Shown piece after piece: positions 1 through 11,161 of a DNA stretch of 64,000 nucleotides. Location of the stretch: NCBI GenBank assembly GCA_029204225.1, contig CM055101.1, forward strand, positions 1,732,003-1,796,002, in the 5' to 3' direction. The translations under genes and the position numbers were made by a program. Origin of the DNA: Diphasiastrum complanatum. Its lineage: Eukaryota > Streptophyta > Lycopodiopsida > Lycopodiales > Lycopodiaceae. Positions within the stretch are counted from its first letter, which is position 1, and every line of letters starts with the position of its first letter. Under the pieces are notes generated by a model. It did not search any database. It was given only the letters and a program-made list of their open reading frames with translations, and had not been told where the DNA came from.

Positions 1-531
1 TTTAAGCTTAGATTTATCTTTCTTCTGCCAACAAAAGTAGAAGGCTCACCTTGAGATTGTCCTTTAGATCACTTGCCTTTGCTCTTGCCCTTGAACTTGC
101 CCTTTGAGAACATAGCCCTCTCCTTTCCAGGTTGAGATGTTGGAAGTGGATCCATCTCTTGATAGAAGCCTAAACTCCTTATTCACCAAGATTTATTGCA
201 TGTCCACAATACTTGGCAATGTCTTTTGAATAGCACAACTTTGAGCAAGATTAGCATGATCATCCAACAAGCCATTGAAAACTACTTGAACAAGTTCTAT
301 CTCCTTAAGTCTTTCATCAATACATGCTAACTCGTCATTGAATGCTTTAACCCTCAAAACAAAAGCATAAGCACTTTCATCCTTATTTTGAAAACTTGAA
401 AAGATTTGACTCATAAGGGTTAGAACCCTTGATGTAAACTCGGACTCATAAACCTTCTTTAGAGATTCCCAAGCCTTACTAGATGTAGTGCACTTACCAA
501 CTTCCTTGAGAAGTTCAATTTGTCACATTCA
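1..531 (-). pseudogene. Ty1/copia gag fragment (truncated, left edge)
   Basis: Minus-strand reading resembles the UBN2-type gag of copia elements. A run with the pattern SxxAxAFxLRVKAFNDELACID is shared with gag of the intact copia element at 59514-63467 (FILRVKSLSDDLACID there), as is the following LLDDHANLAQS-type stretch. Frames break around 190 and 420, so it is not functional. A second, about 95% similar copy lies at 6711-7250 in the same orientation, and there the zinc-knuckle start (CFYCG) is visible. The match to that copy begins at base 1, so the repeat continues beyond the left edge. Confidence 0.8.
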
Positions 532-533
532 TC

Positions 534-1012
534 TTGATCCACATGAAGAGCTTTTTTGGTCTTCAAATCGAGAATAGCGTTATGCTCAAAGAAAGTCGAT
601 CAACACATTCACCAGACTTTCAGAATGAGGACTATAGAGCACCAATATTCCATGGCTTGAAATTGACTGGCTATTTTATGAACCCGATATGCGAACCAGT
701 TCAGTTTGATTTGGGAGCTTTAGTGAATGATTTTATTTTTGACAACAATCTAATGGAGTATGAGGTATTCAACATGGATACTACTAGCAATGAAGAGATT
801 TCATTATTCCATAGAAATCCAAACTCATATCAATACTCGGATTCTTGTTCAATGCCTCATGGATCCATTTCACAAGAGCTTAAAGTGGCTTCTATTGGAG
901 ACTCTTATTCCTATGGATTCTCTTCAACTCAATGGCCAATATCTAATTCATGTGCATATTCAGAATGTATTAACAAGAATAATGATTGGGAATATGTTAC
1001 AACTCCCTAGGA
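534..1012 (+). repeat. Unassigned repeat-borne fragment, copy 1 (open frame of 158 codons)
   Basis: Directly joined to the gag fragment. An open frame on the plus strand includes GALVNDFIFDNNLMEYEV and continues to 1010. The stretch at about 690-930 recurs at 7320-7566 with few changes, including the same junction to copia gag, so gag fragment and this piece move as one unit. The encoded peptide shows no domain I recognise. It may be a captured host gene fragment or simply open by chance in a repeat. Copy 2 has a deletion of roughly 100 bp near its start. Confidence 0.55.
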
Positions 1013-1013
1013 T

Positions 1014-1453
1014 CATCGAATGCCTTAAAGGTTCCGCACACCCCATACCAGTGACGATCCACCGTAACTGCCCATCCGTAGGGTCACAACAGACCCACCC
1101 CCATGCACTGGAGCAATCGACATAATCATGCCCGGTCAAGCCTCCTATAATAACTGGCATCCCATACCCACTATGCTCTCCCTAGCACACATCTCCTAGC
1201 CTAAAGATACATCCTGGCTCATGCACTTGCTCTCCATCCACCAACTCCCGCGTAGATTGAGTGAATGGAAAGAGAAAAAGCCCAACCACTATCTAGGCAT
1301 AGCACAGTGGGTCCCTTCAAGCACGGTCTTGTCGGCGACACGTGACCACCTAGGATGGTGATGCGTGGCACCCAAACATGTTGGAAACTCCAGTCTTGCA
1401 TCATGCTCCTTGCGAGGTTGTCACAGAAGGGCGTACCGTTATGGTATATAACA
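1014..1453 (-). repeat. 3' LTR portion of chromodomain-type gypsy element (minus strand)
   Basis: On the minus strand a purine-rich tract (PPT, 1454-1475, reading TTTATGGGTGGGGGAGAA) is followed at 1453 by TGTTATATACC, the expected PPT-LTR start arrangement. It lies just beyond the chromodomain end of the pol remnant at 1499-2880. The LTR body is less AT-rich than its surroundings and contains ACACGTGA, a G-box-like core, near 1338. Its other end, near 1014, is cut at the junction with the repeat fragment, so the full LTR length is unknown. Confidence 0.55.
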
Positions 1454-1475
1454 TTCTCCCCCACCCATAAAAACT
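1454..1475 (-). other. Polypurine tract of the gypsy element
   Basis: Minus-strand purine run GGGTGGGGGAGAA directly upstream of a TGTTA LTR start. Position between the chromodomain end of pol and the LTR is as expected for plus-strand DNA priming. Confidence 0.6.
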
Positions 1476-1498
1476 TCCTTCTTTGGGAAAGAACCAGG

Positions 1499-2880
1499 GA
1501 ATCTAAGTCTTAAATCATCCTCTTTCTCCCAGGTGTCCTCATCATCTAACTTACCTTTCCATGGAATCAGATGTTCAGAAATCAAACGATTTCTCAGTTG
1601 ATGTCGTCAAGTATCCACGATCCTTTCCGGTTCATGGGGTACAAAAGCAATCAAATCCTCCAACAGAATTAGATCATCTGTGGTATTAGGTCATCTTTCC
1701 CACCAAGTTCCTTTAAATGACTAACATGGAATACAGGATGAACTTTATTTCCAATACAGAGTTCTAGTCTATAAGCAGCCCTACCAATCTTGTTAAGAAC
1801 TTTGAAAAGACCGCTGAAACGTGGAGATAACTTCGGACATTTCCCCGTTCGAAGTGTCTTAAAGTCCTTGGGGATTCTAAGATACACCCAATCACCGATC
1901 TCAAACTCTCGAGGAACGCGACTTCCGTTGGCATAGAACTGGTTCTATCTTGAGCCGATCTAATTGTTTCCCTAGCCACCTACAACATTTCCTACATATC
2001 ATGCACGAAATCCGCTGCAGCTTGAACCTCGAGACCTTTGAGTCCAACGGAGATAGGGGAACGAGGCTGAAAGCCGTACAAGAGCATAAAAGAACTAAAA
2101 CCAGTGGCAGAATGCTTCATACTATTGTATGCAAACTCAACCATTGGGAGATACTTTTCCCAATCTGATTGTTGCCTGGAAACATATGCGCAGAGCATAT
2201 CTTCCATCCACTGGTTGACACATTCGGTCTGACCATCGGTTTCTAGGTGATCCATAAATGATAGACGTAAAGCAGTTTCTAGTCTTTCAAGGACCGCCTG
2301 CCAAAAGTTGACACTGAACTTGGAATCCTGTTCATTAACGATATCGTTCAGCAAACCATACAAACTGAACACCTTTTCAATGAAGAGTTGAGCAAGTTTA
2401 GAAGCTTTGATAGTAGTTTTGTTGGAATCAACTGCGCCATTTTGGTTAGCCCGTGAACTACTACCCAAATAGCATCGTGACCCTTCTCTGACTTGGGAAT
2501 TTTCTCTTAACAAGGTCAAGTGTCCTTTGTATACCAAGCAGGTTGTCCCACGCTGGGGCTATCGTGGCACTTGTGCAGCATTTGGGCCCTAATATCCACG
2601 ATATCTAGCGCACAAAATTTTTCTCTACGAAAAAGCAAACCATTTCTAATGAAATAATTATCAAGTATCTTCTCTTCGCGAGATTTCTTGGAATCCTGCT
2701 TTCCTAGATTTTCTCTCAAAATAGAGCTTCTTGCCAAGACATCTTGCCAAATACGACCAAAACAATCATCGGTCTGACAAAGATCTCGTAGAGAACGATA
2801 CAACTCGGATTGGAACTCAACAAGGCATAACTGATTAGCTTCTCCAATCCGGCTCTTTCCAATGATGCATGCTGGTTCTT
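1499..2880 (-). pseudogene. Ty3/gypsy chromovirus-type pol remnant: integrase and chromodomain
   Basis: Reading down the minus strand: an integrase N-terminal region (about 2800-2560), an integrase core (about 2440-2000) with NEQDSKFSVNFWQ and TDGQTECVNQW, matching the family pattern DRDSKF...TDGQTE, then the C-terminal region (1887-1669) with KLSPRFSGLFKVLNKIG and HPVFHVSHLK, typical of gypsy integrase tails. At about 1620-1500 lies a chromodomain-like end with PWKGKLDDEDTWE. At least three frameshifts and stops interrupt it, and reverse transcriptase is missing. The chromodomain assigns it to the chromovirus branch. Confidence 0.85.
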
Positions 2881-3220
2881 CCCAATGATTTAGGATTCTA
2901 GGCTATGTTTTGGTCAAAATTGTTTGGTTTTTCATGTTTTTTGGCACAAACTAGATAGTAAGAACCATAATCCAGCAAGATCAGACCAATTAGATGGTTA
3001 TAATTTTATAAATTGGTTTGCATGTGTTAGAGAAAGAGTTGTATGTCATGAAGTTCCACTTTATTGTGATGAAAAAACCAAAAAATAGCAAAAATCATCA
3101 TTTTTGCTTGTTTTTCATAAAGTTGGATAGTAGGTGGCTATAAAACACCGTGTAGAGCTTGTAAATAGGTATACCAAAGTCTTTTGAAGCTTTCCCTGAA
3201 GTTAGATCCAATGTTACTAA
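2881..3220. other. No gene seen
   Basis: AT-rich sequence between the gypsy remnant and the inverted repeat. No domain or open frame of note; probably decayed repeat. Confidence 0.5.
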
Positions 3221-3470
3221 TGTTATTAACCCACTGTGAAACTGGCATGCAAAGCACACTACATCAGTTACAAACGTCATTACGGAATTGTTTTACGTAA
3301 ACTTCAGTTTTATGGAATTTGTCATCCATTAACACTCATTTGTGACCCAACTGTCAGAGCACATGCGTATGACCACTCAAATCAATTGTAAATCTCTCAT
3401 GCATGTCAGAATCACTTTGAGAATCAACATGCAACTAATCCATGCAAGCACAATACTACAAATTAGGGGA
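3221..3470 (+). repeat. Inverted repeat arm 1 (partner 7570-7820)
   Basis: About 250 bp beginning near TTATTAACCCACTG and ending at CAAATTAGGGGA match, in reverse complement, the segment 7570-7820 with roughly 93% identity by eye. The arms flank the BPS1-like gene. The sequence looks like LTR or other non-coding repeat material rather than coding DNA. Confidence 0.8.
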
Positions 3471-3574
3471 ATGACTGGCATGCAATCAGAACAATTTCAA
3501 ATTTTGCCAATTTTACTCACAAAATTGCAAAACTTCAGATGATCATAACTTTGGCTATAGGACACCAAATTGGG

Positions 3575-3842
3575 TGCTGTAAAGCTTAGTACAGAGGGAG
3601 ACCAAGTGAATAAGATGCTTGCTAAACAGATGTTGTCTTCCGAACTTGACATGACCGATCTGGGTGAAGCTCACTCCTGTTTGGGCATTCAAATTCACAG
3701 AGACAGAGCGAGAAGGCTGACCTTTATCACTCAGCAACGGTATCTTCACAATACCCTTATCAGATACAATCTGATCAATTGTAAACTAGCTCACTCACCA
3801 ATGGATTCAGGCTTGCGATTATCGAAGGGCGAATGCCAATAA
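3575..3842 (+). pseudogene. Ty1/copia reverse transcriptase C-terminal fragment
   Basis: Plus-strand frame with MLSSELDMTDLGEAHSCLG followed by IQIHRDR, the region just after the YVDD motif of copia RT (family pattern: F.MKDLG....LGI.I.R.R). It ends shortly after LINCKLAHSPMD, equivalent to the ...CKPV.TPM. block of the family. Only about 90 codons remain, and the next sequence is an LTR end, so an internal deletion joined RT to the LTR. Confidence 0.85.
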
Positions 3843-3976
3843 GTGGTTATGGAACTTAAAGATGGTTATTTCATATTTAGAACATCTACGAGACTATATA
3901 AAGAGCATTTGTTCTCGCATATTTCTTTGAAATCGACTGAAGTGAAGTTAGTGAGTTAGTCTATTCTCATTTTATA
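3841..3976 (+). repeat. Copia LTR end fragment (family also at 10386 and 12542)
   Basis: A run starting near GTGGTTATGGAACTTAA and including GAGACTATATAAAGAGCATT and GTGAGTTAGTCTATT recurs at 10386-10512 and 12542-12672. In those two places it lies just upstream of a copia gag frame, so it is the promoter-bearing part of an LTR (CTATATAAAGAG is a good TATA box). Confidence 0.75.
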
Positions 3977-4700
3977 AATGTGAATGATTTACTCTCTCTA
4001 TGCTATTTTTAAGATTATACTTATGAAGTTTTGCTCATGTAGTAGAATCTCTTTATTCTTGTTTAAGTTCTTATTGTTATATAATGCAATGAATGCTTGT
4101 CTGATGAGAGGGGAAGTAATGCTTGTTACCATAATTGAAATACAAGTGACAAGTCTGAAATCGTAGTACATACATAAACGATGAATGGCATGTAGTTCCA
4201 ACTTCTATAATTCCATTATCCAAATTTCATAAAAGCAAATCACAAATTGTTATAATATCTATCAGTCTGCAACGTGTAAACAACCTAAAAGAGAAATCCT
4301 AAATTCTTCATAGAAAAGCCTGAGGAGATAGGGATGAATCATGATACCTAAAGGCCAACTAGTGATGTCTAGCATAGCCTCCTACTAGTCACCCATGATG
4401 TAGTGTAGGCTCTAGCTCAAGACCCTCATCCTCACCTTGTTGACATATTTGCTTTTCTTTGAGCACTTTGGCATGAAGTGCAACTTGAAAATGTGATGCA
4501 TAGTTTGACCTAGCTAAATAAATAACGAGTACCGAGGTTAACCATGGCATTCTATTACTGAGTCATATTCCAGGCAACTCCCTTGGATCACTTTGTTGGG
4601 TTGCTATCCAAAGTGTTTTTTGGTCCCATTTTTTAGCCCTCTTAGGGGTCCAATATGCATTTAGTCACGTTCTAGGGTACTACATATTATGTAACGACTA
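3977..4700. other. Upstream flank of BPS1-like gene, nothing else recognised
   Basis: AT-rich non-coding sequence. No coding domain or repeat recognised. It may hold the distal promoter of the gene starting at 5101. Confidence 0.5.
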
Positions 4701-4725
4701 GGGTTTTGAAGGTGTCCAAATAGCA

Positions 4726-4733
4726 TATAAATA
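4726..4733 (+). promoter_or_regulatory. TATA box of the BPS1-like gene
   Basis: TATAAATA, about 375 bases before the ATG at 5101. A start site near 4756-4765 would give a leader of about 340 bases that begins with the GA tract. Motif and position are seen; the promoter role is inferred. Confidence 0.5.
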
Positions 4734-4765
4734 GAGATCGATAGAGAGAACACCACACATTTGAT

Positions 4766-4812
4766 TGAGAGAGAGAGAGACAGAGAGAGAGTGCGAGCGA
4801 GCGAGAGTGAGA
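4766..4812 (+). repeat. GA-rich microsatellite in the probable 5' leader
   Basis: Imperfect (GA)n run. GA/CT tracts are common in plant 5' untranslated regions, which supports the placement of the transcription start just upstream. Confidence 0.75.
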
Positions 4813-5100
4813 GCGCGAACGATTTGCCAAGAACAGGCTTACTTGAATGCAGACGTGTTGAATGTAAGAGACAGAGGGCGGAACTCAGTAAATTCCTTCA
4901 AACCTCTGAGTCAGTGATAATCCGTAGCTGGGTTCGTCGACAATCTCAAGGCGAATTTTACTTCATAATTTTTTTTTGTTGACAACGTTCTCAAGCTATT
5001 TCAGACGGTACAGCGGTAGGCCGGTAGCCTTACCTTGATTTCTGCAAAATACACAAACGGCAAAGGTTGCTTTCTTAACTCTGCCTGAAGAAACACCGCC

Positions 5101-6045
5101 ATGGTTTTTGTAAATTCGCTGCGATCTCACGGTCATGGCGCTGACAATATGTCATTTCACGACAATTTGTCGTCATGTCTGCAAAAATTGGAAGAGTCAA
5201 TTGGAGATACGTTTTTCACAGCAGACTGGATTGAGTATGCTGTGGATATTCTCAGATCTTCTCTTGCAGCCGTTTTGGATCTACCGGAGAAGGTTGTTTT
5301 TCCATTAAAATGCTTTATTACTCTGATGGATGAGACAGTGCGACCTATGAATGTTTATAAGGCTTTGATGACGAGTATTTCCAGATTGCGAATTTATGGG
5401 CGGGTAGTCCATATAGCGGTTGAAGGTCTTCAAGTAGGTGGGGATGACTATGATACCATAGTTCAGGCTCTAAATCATTGCCGACGAGAGATGTCCAGAA
5501 TATATCAAGCAAACAAGCAACTTGTTGATATGAAACTTGAGGCAGAGGAGCAGCTTTGGAATTTGGGTAGCAGATATGCAAAGCAATTTGATGCTTGCGG
5601 AGTAATTTACCCCATGAAGAGCATAATTTCTTCCGTTTCAATGATTCTTCTGTTTGGACTCCTTCACATGGATAGTTCTTACTCCGCTAAACTGATTGCG
5701 ATTTGTTCGACGGGCGAATGGGCTAAATCTACGTCTAATTCACATCAAAGGCTTATCGAGCAAATTGGCTTGCGGTTCAGTGAGGAAACGAAAGAGAAAA
5801 TCCTTCTAAGAGAATTTGGAAACATGCAAGCTCATGTGGATAATTTTTTCATTGAATTTCACTCATTTGGAGAACAAGTTTCGCGCTCGTTGGAATTGCG
5901 ACTGTCAGATGTTACGGAGCTTCGGCATGGCTTAAACAGTCTGAACTGTGGTTTGGAAATTTTGGAGTGCACCGTATGTGATCTTTTTGATGACATAGTC
6001 GCGGGTAGGACAAAACTCATTTCTGCAGTAAGGAAATTTTGTTGA
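5101..6045 (+). CDS. BYPASS1 (BPS1)-like protein, 314 aa
   Basis: Uninterrupted 314-codon frame; ATG sits in a favourable context (GCCATGG). The layout follows the plant BPS1-like/DUF793-type family: an N-terminal Leu-rich segment ending in TADWIEYAVDIL (about residues 40-52), matching the family's W...A...L pattern; then a block with SISRLRIYGRVVHIAVEGL; a central hydrophobic stretch at about residues 174-190 (IISSVSMILLFGLL); and a C-terminal helix with L..C...LFDDIVAGRTKLI, close to the family ending VD.FF..VL.GR..LL. Length is in the family range and the frame has no intron, as usual for these genes. In Arabidopsis, BPS1 restrains a root-derived mobile signal that arrests shoots; the role here is inferred from family only. 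Similarity is distant, so assignment is moderate. It is the only clear host gene in the window. Confidence 0.65.
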   Translation: MVFVNSLRSHGHGADNMSFHDNLSSCLQKLEESIGDTFFTADWIEYAVDILRSSLAAVLDLPEKVVFPLKCFITLMDETVRPMNVYKALMTSISRLRIYGRVVHIAVEGLQVGGDDYDTIVQALNHCRREMSRIYQANKQLVDMKLEAEEQLWNLGSRYAKQFDACGVIYPMKSIISSVSMILLFGLLHMDSSYSAKLIAICSTGEWAKSTSNSHQRLIEQIGLRFSEETKEKILLREFGNMQAHVDNFFIEFHSFGEQVSRSLELRLSDVTELRHGLNSLNCGLEILECTVCDLFDDIVAGRTKLISAVRKFC

Positions 6046-6610
6046 GTGATTCTTCACTAGTTGCACATCAGGAATGACTATCGCAAGATTATTTACTAGC
6101 TGGATATTGAGGAGTAACATGGCATCAAATTAACTGACAAAAATAGAACATCTTTTATCGTTGTTTATGTTCTTGAGAGGCAAGATAATTGAGGTCTACA
6201 ATTTACTTGGTAGAGAAAATTGTAATTGTGATTGCTCTGTCTTAAGTGCTCGTAACCTTTACTATGGCTCCTTTGTAGTATTACCATTGCGTCCGCATTT
6301 TGCTTAGAATATATCTGAATGGGCACAAAGTTTTACAAGCCAAAAAGATAAATTATTTTGTTAAGTGTCTTTCAATCAAAAAGAGCCTGAACAATATAAT
6401 TTCATCAATACGAGCTATAGGCATATGATCATCAATTGCAATCGTTTAAGGCAGAAGTTCAATAAACTCAAATTTGTTAATGCTCCTTTGGGATACAATT
6501 CATGAAAGGACAAACTGTTGGAATTGAAATCTTAAGTGTCCTACGATGGCAGAAATCTATCAATACAGTACTTTTCAATGTTTAGAATGTACACACATCC
6601 TTGTCATAAG
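6046..6610. other. 3' flank of the BPS1-like gene
   Basis: AT-rich, no coding domain recognised. The polyadenylation region of the upstream gene should lie here, but no single signal stands out. Confidence 0.5.
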
Positions 6611-6619
6611 TACACTATG

Positions 6620-7250
6620 TCATATATGTGCTGCGCAATGTCACAAATGTCGGGACTTGGTCCCATCGATGGCAACCTTGCCATGTTTTGACTCCACAAT
6701 AGAAGCATTTAAGCTTAGATTTATCTTTCTTCTTGCCAACAAAAGTAGAAGGCTCACCTTGAGATTGTCCTTTAGATCACTTGCCTTTGCTCTTGCCCTT
6801 GAACTTGCCCTTTGAGAACATAGCCTCCTCCTTTCCAGGTTGAGATGTGGAAGTGGATCCTCCTCTTGATAAAAGCCTAAACTCCTTATTCACCAAGATT
6901 TCTTGCATGTCCACAATACTTGGCAATGTCTTTTGAATAGCAAAACTTTCAGCAAGATTAGCATGATCATCCAACAAGCCATTGAAAACTACTTGAAGAA
7001 GTTCTATGTCCTTAAGTCTTTCATCAATACATGCTAACTCATCATTGAATGCTTTAAGTCTCAAAACAAAAGCATAAGCACTTTCATCCTTATTTTGAAA
7101 ACTTGAAAAGATTTGACTCATAAGGGTTAGAACCCTTGATGTAAACTTGGACTCATAAACCTTCTTTAGAGATTCCCAATCCTCACTAGATGTAGTGCAC
7201 TTACCAACTTCCTTGAGAAGTCGGATTTGTCACATTCATCTTGATCACAT
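6620..7250 (-). pseudogene. Ty1/copia gag fragment, copy 2
   Basis: Minus-strand gag of the same family as at 1-531. It shows the UBN2-type stretch (AFVLRLKAFNDELACID), a Lys/Gly-rich linker (KGKFKGKSKGK, about 6780-6815), and downstream the start of a CCHC knuckle (KCFYCGVKTWQ) where the second half has decayed: the family pattern CFYCGxKGHFANEC is lost after CFYCG. Frame breaks occur near the linker. It is non-functional. Confidence 0.82.
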
Positions 7251-7289
7251 TAATAGCTTTTTTGGTCTTCAAATCGAGAATAGTGTCTT

Positions 7290-7566
7290 CAAATCGAGAA
7301 ATGGAGTGGCTATTTTAAGAACCCGATATGCGAACCATTTCAGTTTGATTTGGGAGCTTTAGTGAATGATTTTATTTTTGACAACAATCTAATGGAGTAT
7401 GAGGTATTCAACATGGATACTACTAGCAATGAAGAGATTTCATTATTCCATAGAATTCCAACTCATATTTACTCGGATTCTTGTTCAATGCCTCATTTCA
7501 CAAGAGCTGACAGTGGCTTCTATTTGAGACTCTTATTCCTATGGATTCTCTTCAACTCAATGGCCA
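7290..7566 (+). repeat. Unassigned repeat-borne fragment, copy 2
   Basis: Matches about 690-930 of copy 1, including GALVNDFIFDNNLMEYEV. It ends abruptly at 7566, where the inverted-repeat arm begins. The junction upstream with gag is shared with copy 1, but about 100 bp of copy 1 are missing here. Confidence 0.6.
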
Positions 7567-7569
7567 ATT

Positions 7570-7820
7570 CCCTAATTTGTAGTATTGTGCTTGCATGGAT
7601 TAGCTGCATGTTGATTCTCATAGTGATTCAGACATGCATGAGAGATTTACAATTGATGTGAGTGGTCATACGCATGTGCTCTGACTGTTGGGTCACAAAT
7701 CAGTGTTAATGGATGACAAATTCCGTAAAACTGAAGTTTACGTAAAAAAAATTTCGTAATGACGTTTGTAATTGATGTAGTGTGCTTTGCATGGCAGTTT
7801 GACAGTGGGTTAGTAACATT
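7570..7820 (-). repeat. Inverted repeat arm 2 (partner 3221-3470)
   Basis: Reverse complement of 3221-3470 at roughly 93% identity by eye, with a longer A run near 7745. It separates repeat fragment copy 2 from the AT-rich block that follows. Confidence 0.8.
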
Positions 7821-9980
7821 AGAAATCGGACAATGTTTTGATTTTTTCGATTTCGATTGCCTTTTGTACTAACAGTATTTTCGTCAGAATTTCTGAATTA
7901 TGTAAAATAAAAGCAAAATTTGAGTTTTCCAAAAAAAATAAAAATTTTGGTCATTTTTTTTGTTATCTGTGGAATCAATTTAGATTAGTAAATTGATTAA
8001 ACTGAGTTTATCACTAAGAATTGGTCACAGTGTTTTCACTAAGTTTAAATTATTTTGTGGTGATAGATAAGTTAAAATTGACAGGAGAAACCGCAATGAA
8101 ATTGCCAACAGGTTTTACTGTATTGTCATTCTTTTTACTTTTGAAGTTGGGAACTCCCAGATTGAAAGTTAAAATTTGAATTTGTTTCTTTTTTGTTGAA
8201 TTTAAATTTGGTAAAAATTTGAAATCAGTTACTTTCCTGATAGTTTTCTAATCGATGTTGATCGCTAGAAATCAGTCAAATGAATGTTTGTGCAAGATAC
8301 TCGTTAAATTTGATCAAAATCGTCAAACAATATGAAATGACCAGATTGAATGAGTGGGAATAGTATTCTTTATCTAGACAGTAAATCTGATAGGATATGG
8401 TTCAATAATTACTGAAATCCTATTGGTGGGATTTCCATTCATGTAATTTTATATTATGTGTTTGGATAGGATTTATCAATATTAACGGAGTTATGCCAAA
8501 CCAGTCAATAAAAAGGAAAAACAATCCAATTTTATTGGAAAATTTGAAGTAATAGAAATTACATAACTGATTTCATTTCCAGTAAAATCCTATGGTGAAT
8601 TATATTCAAAAGATTAGACTAGTATGGTTTCACATACTAGTAAATGATTTTTGATATAACAGATATTCAGCCCAGGTGAAGGACAGAATTAAAATTGTTT
8701 TGGACTTTTTCCTATAGTGATTGATTTTTAAACATTTACTACTGTCAGTACGTCTTTCTGGTACCTTAGTTGAAATAGATTTCCAGAGAACTGAAAATTC
8801 TAAGGAAGGAAGAAGAGTGGACATCAGATGGTAGTAAGTAGTATCATGAAATGTATTTCGCAGTTAGGATTTTGGTAATCCTTGTAAATAGTTGCTTAAT
8901 TCTGGTTATTGATTTCCTGGTTTGAATTCCTTCAGTTGAACTCGTAACTAATATCTTTGTAACCATTGAGTTATCCACAGTTTTGGATGTCAATTGTGAG
9001 GTTAAAAGTGGAATCTGATACATGGATTACATTGGATCTGTTAGTTGACAGAAGCTTGTCCCTAGATTTGATGCATCAGCAGGGGATTTGAAGCTTATTC
9101 ATTAACCAGAAAAGATCAGGATGTAATATTTAACCATGGTAATTCTTCTATTTATATCATAGGATCAGATGTGGATTCGTAGTATCCATCTCATAGGCAT
9201 GCCAGTCATCTGAATAAATGGATTCTCCAGTGTTTTGGAAATAAGTGATAATAACCTATAGTGATTATAGGACAACTAGATGATCAGTGGATCTCTAGAA
9301 TATCAGATTAGGCGGTTAAGGATTTTCTGGAAGGAAAAGCTGATGGTATGGGACATCAGTAATTTTGGAAAGAGAATTCTAGGACTGTAAAGATCTGATG
9401 ATCAATGGTGTGTTATAGTACCTAGTCACGATATGTGATAGAAGAAAACCATTCGATCAAATGTGGGATATTTTGGAAAATTTTGAGGTTTAATCTAGAT
9501 CCCAATGTGGTATCTCATTATTTACAAAATTAGAGGCCCTCAAATCTATTTCTCGCTTTATTAATTAATCCTTTACTTCTTAGTAATTTCTCAAATATAA
9601 GATATCAAACTGATTTATATGATTCTTTCCAACATGAAGTTATTCTTCTAAGAGTTTGTTATTTCATATTACTACTTGTGTGAATAGCCTTGGAATTCAG
9701 ATAAATTCTAAGGTTAAAATGTTTCAATTTCTTAAACCTAGAATATCTCTGTTACATAAATGGATTTCGATGGAATAGTAACTTCTATCACTCAGATTGA
9801 AAATATTTGAAGGAGAAGTCCTGTTTGTAATGAAATGAATCCTTTTAGTGGAAGCACTTATTACTGACTTTTCTTGGATTTGGATATTTTTATATATCAT
9901 ATTTCCAGTTAACTTTTTATTGAAATTGATATATTCTTTAAAAGGAGGGGTGAAGTGGTTGTTCATCAATGATATTTAAA
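7821..9980. other. AT-rich block with no recognised gene
   Basis: About 2.2 kb without a convincing open frame, domain, or repeat shared with the rest of the window. Probably an old decayed repeat or intergenic DNA. Confidence 0.5.
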
Positions 9981-9984
9981 AAAA

Positions 9985-10620
9985 TAATTAATGATCGATG
10001 CTGATCATTTTTTTTCAACATCGAGCGCGAATTTTTGTATAGATTACAACAATGATGTTGTATCCATTTGTGTAGCCCCAAATTTTCATATGAAAACTTT
10101 AATAGATTTTTGGAAGGAGCACATGACAACAATTCATGTACATTTGGAGGACCTGCTCAATCTGAGGATGAAGACATGTGATAACATGGCATGATCTAGT
10201 TGTCTCTTATTTCGATCTACATAATGCAAAATAGTTATTTCTTGTGATAGTTTATTTGTTGTTTTAAAAAGATTGAGCTTGGAATAGAATAAGTGTATTC
10301 TGATACCAGGTCAAAGATCAAATCAATCCAAGGCCAAACTCTATTTTGACCCAGAGTCCATATGTTATTCCGATCCTTGTCAAAAGCGGTGATGGAACTT
10401 AAGAGGGTTATTTCATATTTAGAACAAGAGGCTATATAAAGAGCATTTATTCTTGCATATTTCTTTGAATGGAATGAAGTGAGGTTAGTGAGTTAGTCTA
10501 TTTTCATTCTCAAGTCACTGATAGTTACTACTATCACTTAGACTATATCCACATGGATTTCCAAGGGAAGGCCAATCCTATAATGGACAAGCATGATGGA
10601 GCCAATTACCATCTGTAAGA
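9985..10620 (+). repeat. LTR and leader of copia element, copy A
   Basis: Direct repeat of 12150-12790. The first part has a 67-codon frame in both copies (NFCIDYNNDVVSI..APNFH), probably fortuitous. The later part holds the LTR promoter block (GGCTATATAAAGAGCATT at about 10430) also seen at 3841-3976, then a leader with the hairpin GATAGTTACTACTATC at about 10520, then gag. The exact LTR boundaries cannot be placed. Confidence 0.7.
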
Positions 10621-10627
10621 ATTTAAG

Positions 10628-11161
10628 ATGATAACTATGCTAATGGCTAACGAATTGTATAACGTGTTTATAGGTGTAGAGGTAAGACCCGAAGCTGACA
10701 ATGCTGCAATTTCTCGATGGAAGCTGAAGGATGGCAAAGCCTTTGCACTGATCATCCTCAATATATCAGACACTCAAATCAGCCATGTGTCTAAAGCTCA
10801 GACCTCCAAGGAAGTCTGGGACATCCTGGGCACTCTGTACGATGTGCGTGACATAGCTTCCAAGCTACATCTCAGGAAGAAGATTTTCTCGCTCAAGATG
10901 ACCAATGAAGATTCCCTACAGATTCACATCGACCAGTGCAAGAACCTGCTGAAGCAAATGGCCACTATCGGATATGTCATAGATGATCAAAATGCACTAA
11001 TGACACTACTTTCAAGCTTGCCAAGCTCATGCGACAGCTGGGTGATGATCATCATGACGCACCCTAAACTGACTCTTTCAAGAGTCACGACAATGTTGTT
11101 GCAGGAAGAGACTGCGACACTCCATGGTAGATTTGAAATGACAGTAGTAGAAATTATCTGA
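10628..11161 (+). pseudogene. Ty1/copia gag, copy A
   Basis: 177-codon frame with copia gag features: WKLKDGKAFALIILNIS, TSKEVWDILGTLYD and LHLRKKIFSLKM, followed by LLSSLPSSCDSWVM. These match the family (LE..W..L...Y......L...L..LKM.......). The gag start upstream is out of frame (a stop at 10617 lies between the MDKHDGANYH-type start and this frame). Downstream the zinc knuckle is lost. It is the same family as 12792-13500 and the minus-strand gag at 32165-32620. Confidence 0.85.

Noticed and set aside
4761-4982. Arg-Glu repeat frame before the BPS1-like gene
   Set aside because: Translation of the GA microsatellite in the probable leader; no homology and no ATG start.
9990-10194. 67-codon frame present in both LTR copies (also 12158-12352) as a gene
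   Set aside because: It lies in the LTR, shows no domain, and conservation is explained by duplication of the LTR.
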